Origin: Sipunculus nudus
Lineage: Eukaryota; Annelida; Sipuncula; Golfingiida; Sipunculidae
NCBI GenBank assembly: GCA_026874595.1
Contig: CM049315.1
Location: 19,055,664 to 19,119,663 of the forward strand
Reading direction: 5' to 3'
DNA length: 64,000 bases
Shown here one piece after another: positions 12,301-24,300 of this stretch; position 1 is the stretch's first letter, and the number at the start of each line of letters is the position of its first letter. Both the position numbers and the translations under genes were made by a program. The notes beneath the pieces were generated by a model. The model saw nothing but the letters and a program-made list of their open reading frames with translations. It did not search any database and was not told where the DNA came from.

Positions 12301-15300
12301 ATGTATATTATAATTTATATGTTTATAAATGTTCATATGTCAGGACTTGTGTATGATATGCAAATGTTTATTTAAATATGTGCATATTTGGAATCAGAAA
12401 CTCAGGAGTATGTTAAAAAAATTATTGCAATACACAAGACATAAATGATATATATCTATAACATTCAAAAAATGAAACAAAGTTTGACTCATTTAAGCCA
12501 AAAATGAACCTTTCTCTGTTTCTCTTTGTCTCTTTCTTTCTCCCATATATATGTATGTTTGTGTTTATGTATATGTATCAAATTATTTCAGACCATAGCA
12601 AAGACTTCTAGGTTACCAAGTGAAGACTTTGATATGGGTGCTACTTTGCATATGAAGATGGGTGCTGTAGAGGTCAGTTGTGCATATTCATAAGATTTCA
12701 TTGCTGCAATAAAGAAAATAAGCATATTGGGTGTACATATAGTTCCCTACAGGTTTTTCTTTTAAGATTGTTCAGTGAATGCCAGAATTTATGATGTCAT
12801 TGCACAAACTAGATTTGGGATCAAATATAGTAATGGTAGTTGTTACAGGGTGACATAAAAGCAGACCAAACTGTCTAGTGAAGCTTGCTGTTATAGTGAA
12901 GAGGTTGGTACGCCGGACTTGTGCACCACCGACATGGGTTCCAATGCCGGATCAGCCCAGTATTTTCCCCTGAAAAAATCTTTATAACAAAATGGGGGCT
13001 CGTCCAACGTGACAGTAATACTTTGTGGCCCAGGGAATAAGCTCACCAAAGTGTGACTCCTGGGATAATTAGTCTTGTTCTGATAGCAGAACGCTCTTAA
13101 TAGGGGGTGTGTTAGGAGGTGACATAAAAGTGGACCGAACTGTCTCGTTAGTGAAGCTTGCTTTTCTAGTGAAGCGGTTGGTACGCCGGACTTGTGCGCC
13201 ACAGACATGGGTTCCAATCCTGGATCAGCCCAGTATTTTCCCCTGAAAAAATTATCTTTGTAACAAAATGGGGGCTCGTCCAACGTGACAGTAATACTTT
13301 GTGGCCCAGGGAATAAGCTCACCAAAGTGGGACTCCTGGGATAATTAATCTTGTTCTGGTAGCAGAACGCTCTTTAGAGGGGGTGTGTTACAGGGTGATA
13401 TAAAAGGGGACTGAACTGTCTAGCTAGTGAAGCTTGCTTTTCTAGCGAAGCGGTTGGTACAGCGGACATGTGTGCCACCAACATGGGTTCGATTCCAGGA
13501 TCTGCCCAATGTTTTCCCCTGATTAATTTGTCTTCATAACATAGTGAAGAATGACTGATTTTAACACCAGGATTCATGCCTGCCTGAATAAAATACCAGA
13601 GATGTTTCTTGTAGATGGAAAACTGAGAAACTCATAATGTAATTCAAAGTATAATACAGGAAACATAGGCGTCTTATGTTTCATCTATTGATGATTGATT
13701 TATAAATATGTTTTTTTTATTCATGAAATTCTATTTTATACAGGAGTGGAGACAAGCTTGGGTCCAGTTGGAGGGGAAGACATTGTATGTCATTGACAAG
13801 GTGAGGCTTACATTGACATATATCCTGTTTTTTGTGAGATATATCATGTTCATTCCAAAATGTCTAAATACAGGTCAAGTGGTGACTTATAATTTATGTG
13901 ATATATGTTTTATCATTATACCTTCACCTGTATGTATTATGTTTTTGGCTTTTTGTTTGGTTGGTTTGTCTGCTAGCAAGTTTAAACAAGAGAGTCCTTT
14001 GAATTTTATATGAAGTTTTTAAATATAATATAGAAAGGAAGTATTAGTTTATTTCTACAGTTAAAGGAGAAAACTGACTTGCAGTCTAAACTTTAATGTT
14101 CCTTCTATGTAATATGCAATATTAATCATTATTATATTAATATTGCAGCATTAATCATAATCATATTGTGTATCATTACCACTGTAGCCTGTTTGTATTT
14201 ATATTTTAGGACACTCATGTCCAACAGAAGGTTGATCTGAGGATGACAACTATCAGTAAGTGTTGTACAAAATGTGCTGTTTTGGGGTTTGAGGTTTTAA
14301 GGCATTGGACTATAGAGCTGAAGGTCCCATGTTTGAACCCTAATGGGGCCTCAGTTCTATAATGGTGAAAATCCTGTCAGAACCTCAGAGATTCACTCAA
14401 ATGTCTTAACGACCGGTTATGACTGGATGATTCCTGATCCCATGCATGTAAAATATGAAATCCAAAAGGCTTAATAATAACATATGATTCTTACCATATC
14501 TTTAACTTCATCCTTTTCAATAGACAGTGCTACCAAAAGGCCACTGACCTATCCTTTAAATGAAATAAGTATTCTTTTTTTTACCTTTTGAACCTGTCTC
14601 AGGATGTGAGGTAGAAGGAAGAATGATCCTAATCCTGCAGCTTTTAATCACCAAATTAATACCCAATGGAAAGACCAGTTATCCTGGTCCACAAAGAGGA
14701 GGGTGGGGTTACTGTAGTCAGGTCTTGATCCTTCATAATGATCCGTATCCAGCTCCTAGAATTCATACATAAATTATGTATTAAATTAGTACACTCTTCT
14801 TTTCCTAGATGGCAGCACAAGCCATATTTGACAGTTCTGTTAAAAAGGGGTGAGGGTCTGTATGGTAACTGTTGTCAAGAAAGTGTTGCAGTGTGTTTTC
14901 ACCCTTGTTTCCTTGTTTATTTTAACCTTATGGCAGGGGTACCAGAAAATAAGTGGTCACAGACTAATTGAATGACGTCTGACTGGCTTATCGCCATGCA
15001 ATTCAACAGAAAGAGTCATTTTAGAGGCCTTGATGATTATTCCTAAAGAATACCAGTGCAAACACATTTTGAATATGTATTTAGCCTATTTAGTTTCTTT
15101 ATCATTTTTATGAGTAGAAGTTTCCTATCCTGCAGTGTACAAGAAAAACATTTAAGGAATAATAAAATATAAGATTTTAAATACATGCATATTTATTTAG
15201 AATCAGTAGAAATGAAATAAAATAGATGTTTGTTTTGTGTATGACAAGAAAATTGATGAAATTAAAAGTTTCTTAATGGGTGTAAATTACCTCATGCAGG

Positions 15301-18300
15301 TCTTAATATTTACAAATACATGGTTTAGATTAAGCAGCATGTAAAGAGCATACATCTACCTAAATATTTATCTATATACATAATTGTATCCACGCCGCCG
15401 CCGCCGCCGCCGCCGCCGCGTAGGTGTCCGGAGAACTCCTCCGTAACCGCTGGGCGGAATTTTCCGAAACCCGGGATTATGTTCGGGTCACATGTGAACT
15501 GCTGCGCCCCGATTTTGTTTTGACCTCTGACCTTTCCTTTGCGCTCTGCGTCCGTTTGTGCGTCTGTTTCCACACATAAACCCACATATCTCGGGAACCG
15601 TTTGACCGATCAGGAAAATTTTTTTGCACAAATGTAGCCCTCGGAGAGCTTTATTACATACACCAAAAATGGTGGCGCCACCTGCAACCATGTTTGCACA
15701 GTGTCCATCTGTTCGTCTGCCTTGGGTTAAAATCACTCATATCTCTGCAGTGACTTGACTAATTCACCTGAAATTGGGCATGCGTAAACATCCTGGATAG
15801 CTTTTCTGATTTTATGACAGGTGGCGCCACCTACATTCACGTTTACGCTGCAGACATCCAAGCTCATATCTCGGGAACCGTTTGACCGATCAGGAAAATT
15901 CTTTTGCACAAATGTAGCCCTTGGAGAGCTTTATAACATACACAAAAAATGGTGGCGCCACCTGCAACCATGTTTGCACAGTGTCCATCTGTTCGTCTGC
16001 CTTGGGTTAAAATCACTCATATCTCTGCAGTGACTTGACTAATTCACCTGAAATTGGGCATGCGTATACATCCTGGATAGCTTTTCTGATTTTATGACAG
16101 GTGGCGCCACCTACATTCACGTTTACGCTGCAGACATCAAAAGTCATATCTCAGGAACCGTTTGACCGATCAGGAAAATTCTTTTGCACAAATGTAGCCC
16201 TTGGAGAGCTTTATAACATACACCAAAAATGGTGGCGCTACCTGCAACCATGTTTGCACAGTGTCCATCTGTTTGTCTGCCTTGGGTTAAAATCACTCAT
16301 ATCTCTGCAGTGACTTGACTAATTCACCTGAAATTTAGCATGCGTATACATCCTGGATAGCTTTTCTGATTTTATGACAGGTGGCGCCACCTACATTCAC
16401 GTTTACGCTGCAGACATCCAAGCTCATATCTCAGGAACCGTTTGACCGATCAGGAAAATTTTTTTGCACAAATGTAGCCCTTGGAGAGCTTTATAACATA
16501 CACCGAAAATGGTGGCACCACCTGCAACCATGTTTGCACAGTGTCCATCTGTTCGTCTGCCTTGGGTTAAAATCACTCATATTTCTGCAGTGGTTTGACT
16601 AATTCACCTGAAATTTGGCATGCTTATACATCCTGGATAGCTTTTCTGATTTTATGACAGGTGGCGCCACCTACAATCAAGTTTACGCTGCGACATCCAA
16701 GCTCATATCTAGGGAACCATTTGACCGATTGGGCCAAAATTTTGCATGTGTATAAATCTCACATAGCTCTTTATCATATGCAAAACTGGTGGCGCCACCT
16801 GCAGCCATGTTTGCACAGCTCCCATCTGTTTGTCTGCCATGGGATAAAATATCCATGCTAATATGCAACACTTCACCCGTTCCACTCTGATTTAGGCGGA
16901 TACAAGTAGTCGCTTGTCGACTACCCGTATTCTAGTTAGATATGTATTTTATTTAACGCAGGTCAGGTGACGGAGGATACATGTTTGAATGTTTGGGAAC
17001 ACGGCAGCATGTTTGTAGTGGATGATCCAACCACAAAACAGTAAGTACCATGTAATGCTAGATCCAGGGCCATTAATTAAGATTTTAATTTAGGATTTCA
17101 TGGGAAATCAACTTGAGTAAGATACAGGAACTACAGAGCTTTGTATAGGTTTAGTTGATGGCTGACTGGGCTTCATTATCATATGACAACAGAGTGTTAT
17201 GAATGATAATGCAGTGGAACCCCACCTTACGACCACCCCACAATTGTGACCACCCCCTCAATTACGACCCACTTTCTTGGTCCCAAATATACAATCCATG
17301 TAATTTAGAGTTTCACAACCACCCCTAAAATACGACCACATTGGTCAGTCCCCAAGGTGGTTGAAATTGTGGGGTTCCACTGTAATTCTTAATGATATTT
17401 TATTATAATTCTCAGGACAACTCAGTAGTAAACCATAGACAACCATAAAATCATCAAAGAATAACAGGTGCTGACTAGATTTACTGTGGTTTAAAGAATT
17501 ATTCTGCTGTTCTGTTTGTCTCTATCAATGTGAGGACCAAGATAACCAAGATATTAATGGCCACATGATCTGTTTAAAGGGCAAAAAATGCCACTGCAGT
17601 TTTCCTTATTTTTCTTTTGTTTCAGGGCTATTTACTTACAAGGAGGGATGAGACGAGATACTGAGGCGTGGTTGAAGGTCCTCCAGGCTGCCGTTCTAGT
17701 AAGCAAACCTGAAATATGGGCCGATCTCTCTTTTATTCTAAGTATTATAATATATTATTAAATCTATAGTCATCATGAATTTAATTTAATAACATTTTTA
17801 TTTGAATATTATTTGAATGGTTAAATAAAAACTTAAAACCTATTGTAGATTCACTGACAGATACAACTTATCATTCACTGTAAACTTAAAAGTATCTTAG
17901 ACACTAGCATGAACCATGGATTTGCTGAATTTATAACTTCTAATTGAGTATTAAGACAGCTTGTAGTAAGATCACTGACCAGACTTGAACCTGAGTCTCT
18001 GTCACCAAACAATACACAAGTCATAGGTCACCTCTGTCATATTCTAACATACGAGACAGGAGTTGATACAACTGGAACGAGAACCTTCTTATTTGTTATA
18101 TGGGCATACTGTGAATGGCTTTTTGTTCATGAGGATATAAAATTGGCAGTATTTATGAAAGGGAAATTATCCTGAAAATGAAACCACCTTGATTGAGACT
18201 AGTGGTGGGAGTCGGTTCCTTTTTCATAATCGATCATCGGTTTGAGCAAACTGACTGATGATCTATAATTAATCGTTTCAGACAAATATATGCAATTATC

Positions 18301-21300
18301 AAAGAAATATGTAATTATCTGTGAAACTCTACCGGCGTTTCCCCGGCAGGTATTCTCCTGTCGCGCACGAGTGTAACAATCCTTCCATGTATAAAGATAC
18401 AATCTGACTAATTTTAAGGATCATATTAAACGATCGGCAACGTCGGGTAATATCTTTCTATATGGGAATTAAGAGCATCTAATGATGTAAGGCCTATAGA
18501 GGGGCTGTTTTCCTGTACATGAAGGCAGATTTTATGGGCCCAGGTGCGCTTGGGGCAGACCATAACGAAAAAAAAAATTGCAGACTAGTCCCAAAAAAAA
18601 AAATCCAGCCAAAATCCAAATACTCGACCGGCCGATTTAGTCCCAACAAAGAATTTTTTAAGGATGTCCTAAACAGGGGCACCTGGCATCGGTTGAATAT
18701 TTTTTTTTAAAGAGAATCTCGCAAAATTGGCATATACCTGGAGAATTTATGGAGTGTTTTAACGCCATCCCGCCCATATTTTGCAATGTACATCTCGTTA
18801 GTAAACTCTCCGCTAATTCTTCAGCTCCCTGATAGTTCACAGATAATAAGTCCTCCGTTCTCGCATCTACTGTGTCATACTCGGTTACATACGGAAGTTA
18901 TTTGGGAAGGCAGACTCATTTTATGAAGCACGGAATGTGGTAAAAACTGGAAGAATAATTTTTGCCTATAACATAAAGGCATTCTGGAAAGAAAACAATC
19001 TTTATTATGATGTAATCGATAGTTGCCTTTCGAAATCGAGCACTTGAAAGTGGCAGCAAACCGACTGACTTTCGATAAAACTCGATGATCGGCCCACCAC
19101 TAATTGAGACACCTCGTGTACCACTTTTAGGGGAACAGTCATTTATGCTAAAGCCTTAGTGGAATTTTTTATGTTATCCCTGTGACCTCTGCTGTAGGTT
19201 TCAGTGTTTAAGGGTAAATATTGATATTCTTATTAATAACATTTTATGTTACCTGTAAATCAAAGATTGACACAAATAATATCTTCCTGTAGGGAACAAG
19301 AATTTCTTAATGTTGTCATGGGTCCTTGTCACATTGTTAACATGTAGCATGCATATTAAATAATCATTATGATTATGGATATACTATGTGTGGTTACTGA
19401 CTGGTAAGACTGCAAAATTGAATCCTCATGATACTATGAAAGCTGCCCTTGTGAATTTGAAGCAAACTAGAGTATATTCAGACAAATACAGATGATACAC
19501 ATGTAATCCCCAGGACTGTTATCATAATAATCACCAGACTGTCAGTTATTTGTACATTAAATCATTTCTTACCATCTAGTTTAGAGACCGAGAGATCAGT
19601 GAAGCTGATCACCTGAACTTCATGAATATGGATGGTGAATGTGTCACTTTAAAAGAATTTAAAAAGAATTGATTTCATTTCATTGATACTATTATATTGA
19701 TTAAAATTTGTTCCTGCCTTACAGAGTACTGGAGGAACCTTAGACATGCAGCAGCTGACGAAAGATCTTGTTCCTGTGATTGTAGACACGTGTATCTCGT
19801 ATATTCAAAATCATGGTAAGAGAGAAGTAAAATCAACAAAATCAAGAGACAGATCATTGTTTGAATCAGGCACCTTGTATCCAAAATGTCTTATTTGTAC
19901 CCAGTTCTAATAAAAATATGTAGAACATATACAGTTACCCTTGCTAATCCAACCACCACTGGTTTATGGAAAAGTGGTTATATCTACAGTTTGGTCAATT
20001 TCACAATCTAATTGATATATTTACTGTGGGCTTTTGTTGCCCCTTTTTACTGTGAAAGCACCAAAGAAGCTTTCTCTTCTTAGATAATACAGTCTAACCT
20101 CTTTTATCCGCCAACCCTGGGACCGGGGGAGTTTTTGGCAGTAAGTGAGGTTGGCGGTTGATCGGGGGTCCAAATGGGATGGACAGGGTAGCTAAAATGG
20201 GGCCATGCATTTCTAAGGCTTGTCTTTAATTAGTCATATATAAAAACAACATTTTAAACTGTGTACATTTATATAATTTTATTCACATTGAAAGAAAAAT
20301 TTACAAATAACTATACACAGTACATGTATAACATATCCGGTCAAAATATATATAACATAGGTCTTTGTTATGAACTTAATTTCTCCATGGTCCTCAGTGT
20401 GCTGTTTCATTTGTACCTGAGTCTGCCCCCAAAGAATTCTGTAATGGTGCATTGTTGCATGGGATGCAACTCGGGGATGTCTCTCTTGTTGATGGGCTTG
20501 AGAACCATGCGCTTATATTATTTATTCCTGACTTGTCTTAATTTAGAATCAGGAAAATGGTGTATGATCAAGGGAATGTGAGACATTGGGGTAAAAAAAC
20601 ACCTGGTGGATGGCGGATAGCAAGGCTGGCAAATGAATGAGGTAAATAAGTAGTAAGGAAATCAGGGAACCCCTCATTTATTGGCAGTAGGCTAGGTTGG
20701 TGGATGAACAAGGGGCAAATAAAAAAGGTTGGAGTGTATATATAATCTTATAAGGGTTTCTAAGAGTGAAATTTTCAATTTGTTGAAATTTAGTTAGTTT
20801 TATCAAAGAATTCCAGAGCCTTATCTTTGTGATAATAACTCATGAGTGTTAATATGTTGAAGAATATTTAGTTTTACAAATAAACAGCATAAACACATAT
20901 ATGAATATAATCCACTGTGCATTTAAAGTGCTTGCATTGTTTCTTAGGAGAGAAGGAAGAAGGTATCTACCGTCGTGCGGGGCAGAACAGCAAGGTCGCG
21001 TCACTTTTGGAATCCCTGAAGAAAGGTAGGTGCCAATCAGTATCTCTGTCACAACCTGGATATGCCGTTGACTTATTTATTCACAAACAAGTTTAATTAC
21101 ATAGAATTTTTAAACAACTTAACTGTAAATCAGTAATTCACTCTATTTTTAAATATTTTTGTTCCTGATTTAAAATATTTATGGCTTCTGATGAATTTGT
21201 AAGGTACCTACATAGATTACATTCACTGTAAAGGTTATATCTTGTCCAGGTTCCTTTTGACTGAAAATGAAAACCAGAAATAAATCATGTATATGATTTA

Positions 21301-24300
21301 ATAGTCCTTGCACTGAGCATAAGTTTCTGGAATGTGAATAGGCATTTGAATAGGCATTATAGTACCTGTTGGAAGACACTGCTAAATATTGATTGGCCAG
21401 ATCTCCACTCTTGTTGAGTCTGATTGGTCACTGGTTTTTTATTGAGTGACAAACCCAGATAAACGCTGCATAGTGATTCACTGAAAACTGATTGAGCACC
21501 AACATAGTTTTCTTCCATATGATTTGTTGTTATATAGTTAGATATACATTTCCTCTTGTTAACCTTGAGATACTTGTGCATTTTTTCCCTCAGATGCTCG
21601 ATCTGTTGCTATAAGACAAGATGATTATCAAGTCCATGATGTTGCAAATGCCCTCAAACGTTTCTTTAGAGGATTGGATGAACCATTATTGACAGAGAGG
21701 TTGTACAGTAACTGGATAAGAGCTACAGGTAATGCCAAAAACAATTTCTGGTTTGTGTAATATCAGTATATAATGCTAAAGGGCCGACGTTAATGTATTG
21801 CTGTCAATGTACATGTGTATGTGTCAGTTTTGTATATAGCCTTAAGTGCTGAGGTTTTGGCTCTAATATTTTGGGAACTTTTAAATAAGAGAAATAAACT
21901 AGAAATTTGCATTCTTAGGACAACAAGCCTCCACCATTTTTGGGGGTCCGTATATGGGATGCTCCCGATATTGTGTTTTCATTCACTTATTCAGCCCATT
22001 TTCCCAACTTTATTCATGCATAAGTGTGTGAAAATTCCTTAATGACATTCCTGTATCTGGATCATGTGCCAGATACACATTAAAATCTAATTGATGCTTC
22101 ATTGTCCCATTCCTGAAATGCCCTGAAAATTTTAGTTAAGAATGGCATTAATAAGGGATGATTGATTCTGCTACAGAATTAGGGACAGCAATTTTAAATG
22201 GTCTGTTAAATTTATTTACAGAAATCCAGGACCCTGAGGCCAAGAAGACAGAATACAGGAGGTTGTTATCTGAGTTACCCAGCGTGAACCACTGTACACT
22301 CAGGCTGCTACTCTACCACCTCTCAAGGTCTGTAAACTACAGACAGTCCTGTAAACTTTACAATGGGTTTGATAGTCACATAATAATAACATTTCATAGT
22401 CAAAATACCATTGATGTATAAATAATACAATACATAAGTCCTGAATTATTAATCAAGTTTAATGTACTTTCAAATAAGTAAATATTTAAATGGTTCATTT
22501 ATTGATGACCATTAACAGATACAGGATATCATGTATACTGTCACTGATGATTCAAGTTTTTATGATGTAGTATTAATGATATAAACAAATTATAGTCATT
22601 AATCAGTTCTCATCTGATATTGAGTGAAAAGGCTAATGAATAGAATGTATGTTTATAATTCAGCTTATTTAATATAACAAATATTTGATCTTGGAAAGAA
22701 ATGTTCTGTACTCTGATAAGCGCGTATGCATTAAGACCTTAATAAATGTAAATGTTTAATAACTGAATCTACATTCTTTATTTGAGAGTTTGAAAAAAAT
22801 TACACTACAATACTTTTACCCATAGTGAGAGCATATTAGGTCCTCTTAAAATATGATCTGTTAATGCTTATATAAATACCAGTAAGTTATTGTTACATTT
22901 ATATTCTTTTTAGAATTGTAAAGAACGAGTCTGTGAACAAGATGGGTGTGATGCAGGTAGCACTAAGCTTTGGCTCTGGGCTCTTAACATCAGAAAAGGT
23001 AAAATTTTATAATAACAATATACTTATATTAACATACTAATATATGATTTAATATTTATTCCACATTAAGGTCAGCTTTTAATTTTCCAAAAAAAATCAC
23101 TTCAAATGTAGGAAAGGACCTGTTTTCACTTTGACCTTTGTGAATCTGATTTTAAGGAATATGAATACAGGGACAAAAATTTTAAATGAAAATTACTATG
23201 CAGTAAACCAAAAAAAAGTTGAATTTTTGTGTATTTTGGGTATATTTGGGTATGTAATCTTTACAAAAAAATATCTTTGAACTGCTGTCATTTTTAAAGA
23301 TTTATCAAATAAATAGGCCTACTGTTCTTTTCCTTGGATATAGTGTCACAACACAGTAAATTTAAATTACTGTTTACAGATGGCGACAGCTAGAGGTATT
23401 GGGAATAATGCTCAAGAAATGGCTGTTGTTCATGATCTGTTGGAAGGGTTTGACAGCTATTTTACTGTAAGTAATATATTGAATATGCAAAAGATATGTA
23501 AATATTGAGAAATTTGTTTGAGTTTAATTTTAGCTCAGCTGACTATAAGTCATCTGAGCTATAGTTTTGGTCTGTTGTCTGTCCGTCTGCCATGCTGACT
23601 TGGCGTCTGTTAACAGGGCACATTTTGAAAACGTTGGACCTACTAATCCGAAATTCGGCATACAGTAAGATGTCCCCAAAATCTCTTACCTCAGTTTTCC
23701 ATTAAAAACCCATTGTTACACTACAAGACTGCCTAATATCAAATCCACTGATCTGTTTTTATTCATATTTAATATACATATTACTCTATACATTTGCGAT
23801 GTATATACCAGAAATTATTGGCCCGAACATAATGCACTTTGTAAAAAATCAGGAAATGTATTTACTCACTGAACAGAAGAATTGCTGAAGCTGGAGACTT
23901 TTTTTAGTGATATAACTTTATTTAATAAAGATTCAGTTGTATACCCAAATGAGATCTAAATTTTGCAAATTTTAAAGTTATTAACATAAGTAAAAAATCA
24001 ATACTTTAAATTTTGTCCAACTCTGACAAGGCACATTTTTCCCATGTACACACTGTTGATTTAATTTTCACAGCAATTTTACATAACGATTTAATCTTTA
24101 AAATCTGAAATTTTAAAGGAATTTATTGAAAAAAGTAGCTTTTATTCAAGTTTTAGACACCATGACAAGTATTGTTTATGTCTGGCCAGCTAGTTTAACA
24201 GTGGTGTGTAGTGGGTGATGGAACCCCCACCTGTATTATGTAATCACTCCACACTTCAGGCAGCTTAGCTAAGCTAGGCTTCAACCTGTTTTCAAAATAT

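Larger units (their letters stand above)
12841..13541 (+). mobile_element. Miniature LTR element (TRIM) with tRNA-like LTRs, three LTRs in tandem
   Basis: LTR (12841-12989), internal (120 bp), LTR (13110-13265), internal (120 bp), LTR (13386-13541). Each LTR starts TGTTA and ends TAACA. The first two are followed after AAA by TGGGGGCTCGTCC (12993-13005, 13269-13281), the tRNA-Pro primer site also used by gammaretroviruses. Each internal part ends in a G-rich purine tract before the next LTR. TAGT flanks both ends (12837-12840, 13542-13545) as a 4-base target duplication. There is no coding capacity. The three-LTR form is what LTR-LTR recombination between copies would give. Located in the ARAP intron before exon 13744. 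Confidence 0.8.

Noticed and set aside
13443-13515. A true tRNA gene
   Set aside because: The A and B boxes are good, but I could not form a convincing acceptor or anticodon stem, and the unit recurs inside LTR-like repeats.
15821-16861. Four near-identical 66-73 codon frames as a gene family
   Set aside because: They are the same frame in successive 280-bp monomers of a mobile element, without start context or known domain.
17212-17382. Assignment of the 171-bp MITE to Tc1/mariner by TA duplication
   Set aside because: TA follows the right end, but the left end is preceded by ATG, so the duplication is not supported.
19582-19670. Extra ARAP exon (TTTAG acceptor, open about 30 codons, RDREISEADHLNF)
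   Set aside because: No donor before the stop; exons 17626-17698 and 19725-19815 join in phase without it. An alternative last exon cannot be excluded.
20261-20581. Transposase fragment in the pogo-like MITE
   Set aside because: The 106-codon frame has no DDE motif or HTH that I can recognise.
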